Shown one piece after another: positions 25,401 through 32,170 of a stretch of 64,000 bases of DNA. Both the position numbers and the translations under genes were made by a program. The notes below the pieces were generated by a model, which did no database searches, was not told the origin of the DNA, and saw only the letters and a program-made list of their open reading frames with translations. Positions within the stretch are counted from its first letter, which is position 1, and every line of letters begins with the position of its first letter. This DNA comes from CAIVVT01 sp052145115. GTDB lineage: Bacteria; Acidobacteriota; Terriglobia; Bryobacterales; Bryobacteraceae. Where the stretch lies: NCBI GenBank assembly GCA_052145115.1, contig JBKQPG010000015.1, forward strand, positions 1 to 64,000, written 5' to 3'.

Positions 25401-26257
25401 GCGATGATCGCGCCCTGCCCGGGCATCAGCCGCGGAACGCTGGCGCCGGTGCCCACGGTGCCGGGATTGGTGAGCGAAATGGTCGTGCCCTGGAAATCGT
25501 CGGGCCCGAGTTTGCCCGTCCGCGCCCGCGCCACCAGATCGTCGAACGAGGCCAGAAACTGGGCGAAGCCGAGCGCGCCGGCGTGCTTGATATTCGGCAC
25601 CATCAGGCCGCGATGGCCGTCCTTGCCGGCGACGTCCACGGCGATGCCCAGGTTGATCTCACGGCGCACGACGCGGTGCGGCGCGCCCTCCAGCTCGGCG
25701 TAAGCGTCGTTGATGCCGGCGAGCGTCTTCAACGCGCGCACCATGGCCCACGCCGTCAGGTGCGTATAGCTGATCTTCGACTTGCCCTGCAGCTCGCGCA
25801 CCTGGTTCAACAAGCGGCGATTCTCGTCGATCATCTTCACCGGGATGGTGCGTTGCGATGTGGCCGTCGGCACGCCCAGGCTGACGGTCATGTTCTCAGC
25901 GAGCCGCAGCGGCGCGCCCTTCAGCGGCACGAGCTGATCGGAGGGACTGAGGGCCATGGCGGGCGCTTTCGCCGGAGCAACGGCGGACAACGATGCAGGC
26001 AGCGTCTGAGCGGAGGCTGCGGCCGGAGCCGCCGGCGGGCGCACAGCGACGGCAGTTTCGGCGGCGGCGGCCTCGGCGACGGCTGTTTGGGCAGAAGACC
26101 CGGGCATCCGCGGTGCGCCGTTCTCCTGGGGCGGCGCGGATTCGAAAACCTGGCGCCAGCTTTCGTCCACGGTTCCGTGGTCGTGGACGTACTCTTGATA
26201 CAACTCGTCTTCCAGCCAGCTATTCAGGCCGGGACGCTGCTCGGATGGGCTCGACAT
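22481..26257 (-). CDS. kgd: Multifunctional 2-oxoglutarate dehydrogenase E2-E1 fusion (Kgd type)
   Basis: A 1258-aa protein built like mycobacterial Kgd. The N-terminal E1 motif (SWLEDELYQEYVHDHGTVD) is followed by an Ala/Pro linker. An E2 acyltransferase domain without lipoyl domain (about residues 115-350) has catalytic TYDHRIIQG, H321. The full thiamine-diphosphate E1 (about 380-1258) has GKSTAQIFGEFEGN, APNPSHLEAVDPVVEG, VHGDAAFSGQGVVAETLNLS, INNQLGFT and LPHGYEGQGPEHSSAR. It decarboxylates 2-oxoglutarate and passes succinyl to a lipoyl carrier. The lipoyl partner and E3 are not in the window. No Shine-Dalgarno precedes the ATG; TACACT near 26312 is a weak candidate -10. It is the longest gene here. 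Confidence 0.93.
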   Translation of the reverse strand: MSSPSEQRPGLNSWLEDELYQEYVHDHGTVDESWRQVFESAPPQENGAPRMPGSSAQTAVAEAAAAETAVAVRPPAAPAAASAQTLPASLSAVAPAKAPAMALSPSDQLVPLKGAPLRLAENMTVSLGVPTATSQRTIPVKMIDENRRLLNQVRELQGKSKISYTHLTAWAMVRALKTLAGINDAYAELEGAPHRVVRREINLGIAVDVAGKDGHRGLMVPNIKHAGALGFAQFLASFDDLVARARTGKLGPDDFQGTTISLTNPGTVGTGASVPRLMPGQGAIIATGSIDYPPEFQGASDNLRAQLGIAKIMTLTCTYDHRIIQGAESGAFLGELQALLEGREGFYEEVFLELGMPYQPVKWQGDRGGVVSAFRDDKRLDEIAKQAAVLQLINAYRVRGHLIADLNPLGAAPQYHPELDPATYGLTIWDLEREFITGSLAGRPGVATLRVILDTLRQTYCGRLGCEYMHIQHPEEKRWLQERMEPHANLWPLTAELKQRVLMRLLQAESFEHFLHTRFIGQKRFSLEGGEAAMVILDELMERAADQGVREMVIGMAHRGRLTVLSNLVGKSTAQIFGEFEGNVDPETTQGSGDVKYHLGASGMQRTVGGREIKVSLAPNPSHLEAVDPVVEGIVRAKQTRMGDAAHDKVLPVLVHGDAAFSGQGVVAETLNLSLLKGFATGGTVHLVINNQLGFTATPEESRSSTYCTDVARMVQAPILHANGDDPEACLRAIQIAFDYRQQFKKDVVIDMVCYRKYGHNEGDDPSYTQPLMYRKIKGRPSVGELYAGRLLREGLITKEWAARVRQQVQDVFNRAHEEAVERGEKWELQEVTDYEQQAVSSPRPRTAVDAALVETVIQGLTTFPASFNLHPKLKGFLEKRRDVLQGGAADWATAEALAFGTLVCEGTPVRLCGQDSARGTFSQRHLEYYDYETGAVYTPMQHLSSGQARFEVVDSSLSEYGVMGFEFGYSLGDPLTLTLWEGQFGDFANGAQIMIDGFISCCDAKWGQPSGLVLLLPHGYEGQGPEHSSARIERYLQLCAEDNMQVCNATTPAQYFHLLRRQMYGGADRRGTRKPLVIFTPKSLLRHPEAVSEVREFTQGHFAETLSDSGVAPDRATKVIFCSGKIYYELLAERRRRGLEDTALVRLEQLYPWPADQVEDLLWRYPSTAEIVWCQEEPRNMGAFLFLRDRLQPLLDPTRRTLRYAGRPEAAAPSTGSSARHKQEQAAVIADAFQGGTLMARRYRVVAKKRKVQADVQ

Positions 26258-26403
26258 AGTGCGATTTGCGCGGGATACGGGATCAGTCCAGGATTGCCTC
26301 TAGTGTAACGCGGAAGCGGCGCTGTGCCGCCCGGCCGGGGCCTCTCTCTTTGAGACGGCCGGGAGGCGGATTGCGATGCAAGCCGCAATCGGGCGGTCAA
26401 GCG

Positions 26404-26409
26404 TACAAT
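26404..26409 (+). promoter_or_regulatory. -10-like TACAAT before the phosphoesterase gene
   Basis: TACAAT ends 14 nt before the ATG at 26424, giving a predicted leader of only about 7-8 nt. Confidence 0.35.
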
Positions 26410-26423
26410 CTGAAGAACTCCCC

Positions 26424-27023
26424 ATGAAGATCCTCATCTTCTCCGACATCCACGGCGACGTTGCGGCGCTCACCCGGCTGCTCGACACCGAGGCCGACAT
26501 GTACGTCGCGGCGGGGGACCTGACCACGTTCATGCGCGGGCTGGAGCGGCTGGCGCCGGTGCTCGAGCGGCGCGCGGACAAGCTGTGGATTCTGCCCGGC
26601 AACCACGAGCACGCGCGCGACATTGAAGCCTTCTGCGCGCGCCACGGATTTCACCCCATGCACGGAAAGGCGCAGCATCTGAACGGCTACTATATCGCCG
26701 GGTTGGGCCATTCCAATCCCACGCCGTTCCACACGCCGGGCGAGGATTCGGAAGCCACCATCGCCGCCAACCTGAGCGCCTTCGCCGGGCTGAAACCGCT
26801 GGTATTGATCTGCCATTGCCCGCCGCTGAACACGCCGCTCGACGAAGCCGCGCCGGGCCGCCACCTGGGTTCGAGCGCCGTGGCCGAATTCATCCGGAAA
26901 GAGCAGCCCGAGTGGTTCATTTGCGGCCACATCCACGAGGCCGCCGGGCGCCAGGCGCTGCTCGGTCAAACGCACGGCGTGAATGCGGGCAAGCAGGGCT
27001 ACCTGTTGGAATTGCCGGATTGA
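26424..27023 (+). CDS. Calcineurin-like metallophosphoesterase
   Basis: A 199-aa cytoplasmic protein with the five metal-binding motifs of the family in order: FSDIHGD (residues 6-12), AAGDLT, PGNHEH, ICHCPPLNTPLDEA and CGHIHEAAG. The last differs from the usual GHTH only slightly. These enzymes hydrolyse phosphomonoesters or diesters with two metals; the substrate is unknown. It is divergent from the 2-oxoglutarate dehydrogenase gene, and the 166-nt space holds both promoters. Confidence 0.88.
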   Translation: MKILIFSDIHGDVAALTRLLDTEADMYVAAGDLTTFMRGLERLAPVLERRADKLWILPGNHEHARDIEAFCARHGFHPMHGKAQHLNGYYIAGLGHSNPTPFHTPGEDSEATIAANLSAFAGLKPLVLICHCPPLNTPLDEAAPGRHLGSSAVAEFIRKEQPEWFICGHIHEAAGRQALLGQTHGVNAGKQGYLLELPD

Positions 27024-27134
27024 GGCCGGGCGAGGAAAGACCTGAGTTCAGCCGAGTCAGGCGCGCTCGTGCCACTGCCGCGAGTCGCGGATCCCCGCCG
27101 CGTCAGGAGCCTTGGTCGAACGGCGAATGGCTGC

Positions 27135-27140
27135 GATAAT
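27135..27140 (+). promoter_or_regulatory. -10-like GATAAT before the ABC transporter operon
   Basis: GATAAT lies about 50 nt before the GTG start at 27191, leaving a conventional leader that contains the purine-rich GAGGGC. Confidence 0.35.
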
Positions 27141-27190
27141 GGGTTTCGGTCCATAACAGGCTTGATTTCAATACAGTTACGAGGGCAGAC

Positions 27191-28543
27191 GTGAAACAGC
27201 CGCTGATTGAAGCCCGACAGGTGGAAAAATACTACCCCCAGCCCGGCGGGAACCGGATCCAGGTGATCGCGCCGCTGGACCTGTGCGTGTATCCGGGAGA
27301 GATCCTGGCGCTGCTCGGTCCGTCGGGGTCGGGCAAGTCGACCCTGTTGCGCATGCTCACGGGCCTGTCGGAGGCCTCGGCCGGGCAGGTGCTGTGGCAC
27401 GGGCAGCCGCTGCACGGGCCGTGCGAAAACGTCTCGATCGTGTTCCAGAGCTTCGCGTTGTTCCCCTGGCTGACGGTGCTCGAAAACGTCGAGGCGCCGC
27501 TGAAGGCGCGCGGCGTGGAAGCGATCGAGCGCCACAAGCGCAGCCTCAAAATCCTCGATACGGTCGGCCTGGACGGGTTCGAATTGGCGTATCCGAAAGA
27601 GCTGTCGGGCGGGATGAAACAGCGGGTGGGCTTCGCCCGCGCGCTGGTGGTGGATCCGGAAGTGCTGTTCATGGACGAGCCGTTCTCGGCGCTGGACGTG
27701 CTGACGGCGGAGAACCTGCGCGGTGAACTGCTGGAGCTGTGGGAGAACAAGAAGATCAACACGCAGTCGATATTCATCGTCACCCACAACATCGAGGAGG
27801 CGATCCTGCTGGCCGACCGCGTCATCGTGCTGGGCAAGAATCCGGGGCGCATCAGGACCAATTTCATGGTCGAACTGCCGCGGCCACGGGACCGCAAGTC
27901 GCCGGCCTTCTCGATTCTGGTCGACTACGTCTACAAGATCCTGACCAAGCCCGATACGGGCTCCGACGTGGGGCTGGCGCCGACGCCCACGGCCGCGCCG
28001 GTGCTGGAGCCGGAGAAGGTCAAATACCAGATGCTGCCGCACGCGCGTCCGGGCGGCATCGCCGGCTTCCTGGAGATTCTCTCCGATCACGGCGGGCACG
28101 CCGACATCTACCATCTGGCCGACGATCTGCTGTTCGAAATCGACGAGATGCTGCCGACCGTGGAAGCCTCTGTGCTGCTGGGCTTCCTGACGCTGACCGA
28201 GGGCGACGCGGAGCTGACGGACGAGGGCCGCGCTTTCGTGGACGCGGACATTCTCAAACGCAAGGAGCTGTTTCGCAGCGCCGCGCTGGAGCGCGTTTCG
28301 CTGCTGCGGCAGATCGTGCGTTCCCTCGAGACGAAGGCCGACAAAACGCTACCGGCCGAGTTTTTCCAGGACATGCTGGAGGAACGCTTCAGCGAGAGCG
28401 AGGCGCAGGCGCAAATCGACACGGCCGTCAACTGGGGCCGCTATGCCGAGCTGTTTGACTACGACGGCAAACGCGAGCGGTTCTTCATTCCGGAAGAAGC
28501 GCCGGCGGGCGTGGAAGATGCCGGGGTCGGGCGCGGATTATGA
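27191..28543 (+). CDS. ABC transporter ATP-binding protein with C-terminal regulatory domain
   Basis: A 450-aa ATPase of the nitrate/sulfonate/taurine importer class. It has Walker A GPSGSGKST (about residues 43-51), Q-loop VFQSFALFPWLTVLENV, signature LSGGMKQRVGFARAL, Walker B VLFMDEPFSALD and H-loop IFIVTHNIEEA. After about residue 270 an extra 150-residue domain follows (GGIAGFLEILSDHGGHADIY, then LLFEIDEMLPTVEAS). This matches the AAA-associated C-terminal domain found on some of these ATPases and may sense substrate or state. The start is GTG, after GAGGGC. Its stop overlaps the permease start (ATGA). The substrate is not evident. Confidence 0.88.
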   Translation: MKQPLIEARQVEKYYPQPGGNRIQVIAPLDLCVYPGEILALLGPSGSGKSTLLRMLTGLSEASAGQVLWHGQPLHGPCENVSIVFQSFALFPWLTVLENVEAPLKARGVEAIERHKRSLKILDTVGLDGFELAYPKELSGGMKQRVGFARALVVDPEVLFMDEPFSALDVLTAENLRGELLELWENKKINTQSIFIVTHNIEEAILLADRVIVLGKNPGRIRTNFMVELPRPRDRKSPAFSILVDYVYKILTKPDTGSDVGLAPTPTAAPVLEPEKVKYQMLPHARPGGIAGFLEILSDHGGHADIYHLADDLLFEIDEMLPTVEASVLLGFLTLTEGDAELTDEGRAFVDADILKRKELFRSAALERVSLLRQIVRSLETKADKTLPAEFFQDMLEERFSESEAQAQIDTAVNWGRYAELFDYDGKRERFFIPEEAPAGVEDAGVGRGL

Positions 28544-30270
28544 GCGCCCAGCCGGTCAGCTTCTCTGTGCGGGTGGAAAAGACGTGGCCGTTCGTGCTGG
28601 ACGCGCTGGTGTTTTCGGGCGTCATCGCGGTGGTGTACCTGATGATGGTCGTCGGGCGCTACTGGTTCGGCGCGATCGTGCCGGCGGCCGAGATCTCGCG
28701 CTCGCCGAGTGCGATTCCGATGTACGCGGTGTATTCGCTGGTGCGGATGGGGGCGGCGTACGTATTGAGCCTGATTTTCGCGGTGAGCTACGCCTACATC
28801 GCCGCGTATAACAAGCGGCTGCAGGGGGTGATGCTGGCGACGCTGGACATCCTGCAGTCGATCCCCGTGCTGAGCTTCCTGCCGGGCGTGATGCTGGCCA
28901 TGGTTTCGCTCTTCCCGGCGCGCCAGTTGGGGGTGGAAATCGGCTCTGTGGTGCTGATCTTCACGGGGCAGGTGTGGAACATGGCGTTCAGCTTCTATGC
29001 CTCGCTGAAGGCCATTCCGCGCGAGTTGCGCGAGGCGGCGGGGATCTACCGCTTCGGCGCGCTGCAGCGGTTCTTTCAATTGGAGCTGCCGTACGGCACG
29101 ATCGGGCTGATCTGGAACTCGATGGTGTCGGTGGCGGGCGGGTGGTTCTTCCTGATGGCGTGCGAGATGTTCGTGCTGGGCCAGCGCGATTTCCGGCTGC
29201 CGGGGCTGGGGTCGTATCTGCAGGCGGCGGCCAGCGCGGGCGACATGCAGGCGCTGATGTGGGGCCTGGCGGCGATGATCACGGTGATCGTGCTGATCGA
29301 CCAGCTGGTGTGGCGGCCGGCGATCGCGTGGGCCGACAAGTTCAAGTTCGAACAGGTGGAGAGCACAGACGTGCCGGAGTCGCCGGTGCTGAACATGCTG
29401 CGCAAGTCGCCGCTGCTCACGCGGCTGTCGCAGAAGACGATCGGGCCGCTGCGCGAGCGGCTGGCAATGTACGCGGTGCGGCATGAAACGACGAAGGAGC
29501 CGGGCCCGGCCGCGGTGCGGCTGATGCAGGCGCTGCGGATTGCGATGGGCGGTGTGGTGGTGGTGGCGATCGGCTACGCGGTGTTCCAGGCGCTGCTGAT
29601 GCTCAGGGGCGTCACCTCGGCGGAACTGGTGACGACGATTGAGGCTGCCGGGGCGACGTTCCTGCGGGTAGCCGCGGCGCTGATTCTGGGTTCGCTGTGG
29701 ACCATCCCGGCGGGGGTGGCGATCGGCTTCAGCCCGCGGCTCTCGCGCGTGGCGCAGCCGCTGGCGCAGATTGCGGCGTCGGTGCCGGCGACGGCGCTGT
29801 TCCCGGTGGTGCTGCTGGCGCTGCTCAGCCTGGGCGGCGGGTTGAAGGTGGGCTCGGTGCTGCTGATGCTGATGGGCACGCAGTGGTACATCCTGTTCAA
29901 TGTGATCGCCGGCGCGACGGCGATTCCGGCCGAGTTCCGGGAGGTCGCCGATATCTTCCGCTTCAGCCGGCTGGACCGCTGGCGGACGGTGATCCTGCCG
30001 GGCATCTTCCCGTACCTGGTGACCGGCCTCGTGACGGCGTCGGGCGGGGCGTGGAATGCGAGCATCGTGGCCGAGTACTTCCAGTTCCGAGGCCAGGTGA
30101 TGTCGACCTTCGGGTTGGGCTCGGAGATCAGCGCGGCCACCGACGCGGGCAACTTCGCCGTGCTGCTGCTGGCGACGGTGGTGATGGCGACGCTGGTGGT
30201 GAGCGTGAACCGGCTGCTGTGGCGGCCGCTGTACCGCCTGGCGGAGGAGCGCTATCGGCTGGAGGGCTGA
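28540..30270 (+). CDS. ABC transporter permease, two fused membrane domains
   Basis: A 576-aa inner-membrane protein made of two BPD_transp_1 domains. Each has an EAA-like coupling loop: IPRELREAAGIYRFGALQRF (about residues 160-180) and IPAEFREVADIFRFSRLDRW (about 463-482). Two hydrophobic sets of five to six helices are joined by a cytoplasmic link near residues 270-330. One polypeptide thus forms the whole channel. The ATPase gene overlaps it by 4 nt. No substrate-binding protein gene is adjacent, so binding must use a distant protein or a non-classical mode. Confidence 0.88.
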   Translation: MSAQPVSFSVRVEKTWPFVLDALVFSGVIAVVYLMMVVGRYWFGAIVPAAEISRSPSAIPMYAVYSLVRMGAAYVLSLIFAVSYAYIAAYNKRLQGVMLATLDILQSIPVLSFLPGVMLAMVSLFPARQLGVEIGSVVLIFTGQVWNMAFSFYASLKAIPRELREAAGIYRFGALQRFFQLELPYGTIGLIWNSMVSVAGGWFFLMACEMFVLGQRDFRLPGLGSYLQAAASAGDMQALMWGLAAMITVIVLIDQLVWRPAIAWADKFKFEQVESTDVPESPVLNMLRKSPLLTRLSQKTIGPLRERLAMYAVRHETTKEPGPAAVRLMQALRIAMGGVVVVAIGYAVFQALLMLRGVTSAELVTTIEAAGATFLRVAAALILGSLWTIPAGVAIGFSPRLSRVAQPLAQIAASVPATALFPVVLLALLSLGGGLKVGSVLLMLMGTQWYILFNVIAGATAIPAEFREVADIFRFSRLDRWRTVILPGIFPYLVTGLVTASGGAWNASIVAEYFQFRGQVMSTFGLGSEISAATDAGNFAVLLLATVVMATLVVSVNRLLWRPLYRLAEERYRLEG

Positions 30271-30319
30271 GGCGCGGGCCGGCCAGACGTCCCAGAGCAT
30301 GATTCGAACGGCGGGCAAT

Positions 30320-30335
30320 GGCCCCGAGTGGGGCC
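30320..30335 (+). terminator. GGCCCC/GGGGCC hairpin after the transporter operon
   Basis: GGCCCC (30320-30325) and GGGGCC (30330-30335) pair around GAGT, 50 nt past the permease stop. There is no T-run, so it could be a Rho-assisted end or simply a palindrome upstream of the next promoter. Confidence 0.3.
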
Positions 30336-30356
30336 TAGGGGCGCATCCGGCTGGGA

Positions 30357-30362
30357 GATAAT
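30357..30362 (+). promoter_or_regulatory. -10-like GATAAT, 7 nt before the ATG at 30370
   Basis: GATAAT, then ACAAGCC, then ATG. No Shine-Dalgarno sequence is present; a leaderless transcript is predicted. Confidence 0.4.
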
Positions 30363-30369
30363 ACAAGCC

Positions 30370-31434
30370 ATGCAACGCAGGCAATTTCTGACGGGCATGC
30401 TGGGCACGGCGGCGGCCTCCGGGGTGATGAGCGGAGGCGCGACGGCCGGCGCGGGACCGAAGCTGGGCGTGGATCTGTTCAGCCTGCGCTCGCAGGGCTG
30501 GGACGCGTTCCAGTTCCTCGACTACTCGGCCAAATTCGGCGTGCGGACGGTCCATTTCTCCGAGATCCGGTTCCTCGGCGGCCTGGAGGACGAACACGTG
30601 CGCCGGGTGGGCGAGCACGCCGCCGGGCTGGGCATCGAGCTGGAGATCGGCATGCGCTCGATCTGCCCGAGTTCGTCGGAGTTCGACACCAAGGCCGGCA
30701 CATCCGAGCAGCAGATCGGGCGCATGGTGCACGCGGCGACGCTGGCCCGCTCGAAGATCGTGCGGGCGTTTCTGGGCACGTTCCGGGATCGCAAGAAAGG
30801 CCCGCCGGGCAGCACCAAGGAGCCGATTGAAGCGCACATCGAAAACGCCATTCAGGCGCTGCGCTCGGCGCGCTCGCGCGTGATGGATGCGGGGCTGAAG
30901 ATCGCCATCGAGAACCACGCCGGCGACATGCAGGCGCGCGAGTTGAAGACGCTGATTGAAGGGGCGGGCGCGGATTTCGTGGGCGTGTGCTTCGATTCGG
31001 GCAACCCGTGCTGGGTGCTGGAAGACCCGCACCTGACGCTGGAGACGCTGGCGCCGTACGTGCTGACGTCGCATATCCGCGACAGCTACCTGTGGAACAC
31101 GCCCGAGGGCACGGCGGTCAACTGGGTGCGGATGGGCGAAGGCAACGTGGGCATCGGGAGCCTGCTGCAGCGCTACATGGAGCTGTGCCCGGGCAAGGCG
31201 ATGTCGCTCGAGGTGATCGTCATGGGGCCGATGCTGTACCCGTGGCGCAAGCCGGAGTTCTGGGAGGGCTACCGCAACGTCCGCGCGGCTGAGTTCGCGC
31301 GCTACCTTCAGATCGCCGCGCAGGGGCAGCCGCAGCCGCCTTTGCCGGCGCTCACCAAGGAGCAGGCCGTCGAGAAGGAACGGAGCGACTTTGAGGCGTC
31401 GATGCGCTGGACGAAGGAGTTCCTCAAGCTGTGA
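30370..31434 (+). CDS. Exported sugar phosphate isomerase/epimerase-like TIM-barrel protein
   Basis: A 354-aa protein with a short twin-arginine-like signal (QRRQFLTGMLGTAAASGVM) followed by an AP_endonuc_2-type barrel: KLGVDLFSLRSQGWDAF, GVRTVHFSEIRFLGG, LGIELEIGMRSICPS, GLKIAIENHAGD with metal-ligand Glu and His, GVCFDSGNPCW, TSHIRDSY and MSLEVIVMGP with the final Glu. It is likely periplasmic and metal-dependent. The substrate is unknown; such exported isomerases often pair with Gfo/Idh oxidoreductases in these bacteria, and one lies at 14.6 kb. It follows the ABC operon by 100 nt but has its own promoter-like hexamer. Confidence 0.78.
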   Translation: MQRRQFLTGMLGTAAASGVMSGGATAGAGPKLGVDLFSLRSQGWDAFQFLDYSAKFGVRTVHFSEIRFLGGLEDEHVRRVGEHAAGLGIELEIGMRSICPSSSEFDTKAGTSEQQIGRMVHAATLARSKIVRAFLGTFRDRKKGPPGSTKEPIEAHIENAIQALRSARSRVMDAGLKIAIENHAGDMQARELKTLIEGAGADFVGVCFDSGNPCWVLEDPHLTLETLAPYVLTSHIRDSYLWNTPEGTAVNWVRMGEGNVGIGSLLQRYMELCPGKAMSLEVIVMGPMLYPWRKPEFWEGYRNVRAAEFARYLQIAAQGQPQPPLPALTKEQAVEKERSDFEASMRWTKEFLKL

Positions 31435-31590
31435 CCGGGCTGCGCGCGGGCGGCTCGAGGTCAGCCCGGAGCGCCGGGGAACAGACAATATATTGATATT
31501 AGAATCGTTCCATCGTTAGCCTGACGAGGCGAGCGGCGGGGCCTGCCATGGAGGCCGATCGGGCGTTCACTCAACACTTTTCATCGTTTT

Positions 31591-31689
31591 TCAACGAATA
31601 CACTGGAGCACGGGGCGCGCCACGAAATTGGAGCTGGTGTGACGGATCGGCTCTGGGATGTGGAAGACATTGTGAATCTTCTGGGATAG
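31591..31689 (+). pseudogene. Transposase C-terminal remnant
   Basis: One frame reads HGARHEIGAGVTDRLW, then DVEDIVNLLG and a TAG stop at 31687-31689. This is similar to the C-terminus of short DDE transposases (AGVTDRLWDVEDIV-type tail, IS1-like). There is no credible upstream domain in this frame, so only about 20-30 codons survive. The family call rests on this short tail and is tentative. Confidence 0.4.
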
Positions 31690-31694
31690 TGAAG

Positions 31695-32168
31695 CTACTT
31701 TGTATCAGTATGGCAAGCGCGGCACGAAGAAGGAGCTGCAGGGTGGAGTGGATTCACCATTTCAAGCGACTGTGTGGAATGGAATCGCATGAAATCCACC
31801 CCGCTATTAGTTGGTTTCTTGTGTGGCCGCACAGCCTCGCGACCCTTGGGGTAATTATCCGAACGCATATAGCACTTCCAATCACTTAGTCGATTGGCTT
31901 CCTCCTCAATAAATACATAAACCGTTCTCGCCTCATGGGGTAGCATCTCTGGCATTTTCAGTTCTAAATTTGCTGTCGGATTCAATATCCAACCCCTATT
32001 ACCTCCGATCAACTGCACTCGATCTGGCTGATCAATAACGACACGCTGGATGGGAGGAACCTGAAGACGGATATAGAGATTGTGGTCCGTTATGTCACTG
32101 CTGTTCTGTATTCTAAGCTGTGCGTCGATGATGGGCGATTCCGGCCCCGTGTCCCGGGCTGCACCCTC
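31695..32168 (-). pseudogene. 5'-truncated gene fragment, Ig-like hypothetical protein
   Basis: The minus-strand frame is open and protein-like for about 155 codons: PIIDAQLRIQNSSDITDHNL, YIRLQVPPIQRVVIDQP, NPTANLELKMPEMLPHEART, VYVFIEEEANRLSDWKCYM. It resembles a beta-sandwich like that of the TM-anchored protein at 44642, but the two do not align closely. No proper start exists: the only in-frame candidate is a GTG at 32018, in the middle of the domain, and the frame runs into the CsgG-like gene. The expected N-terminal membrane anchor is missing, so this is a broken gene. Function unknown. Confidence 0.55.
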
Positions 32169-32170
32169 GC

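Larger units (their letters stand above)
31435..32170. other. Less GC-rich stretch of gene debris
   Basis: About 740 nt visibly poorer in G+C than its neighbours, with no intact gene. It holds a transposase C-terminal remnant on the plus strand, a truncated protein-coding fragment on the minus strand, and a 15-base word shared with the repeat at 6021. It reads as a small insertion and decay site between the isomerase and the CsgG-like gene. Confidence 0.6.

Noticed and set aside
23645..26308. 887-codon plus-strand frame
   Set aside because: Shadow of the 2-oxoglutarate dehydrogenase gene; composition typical of antisense translation.
28459..31488. 1009-codon minus-strand frame over the ABC permease and isomerase genes
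   Set aside because: Low-complexity Arg/His/Gln-rich shadow of well-recognised plus-strand genes; high G+C removes stops in the antisense frame.
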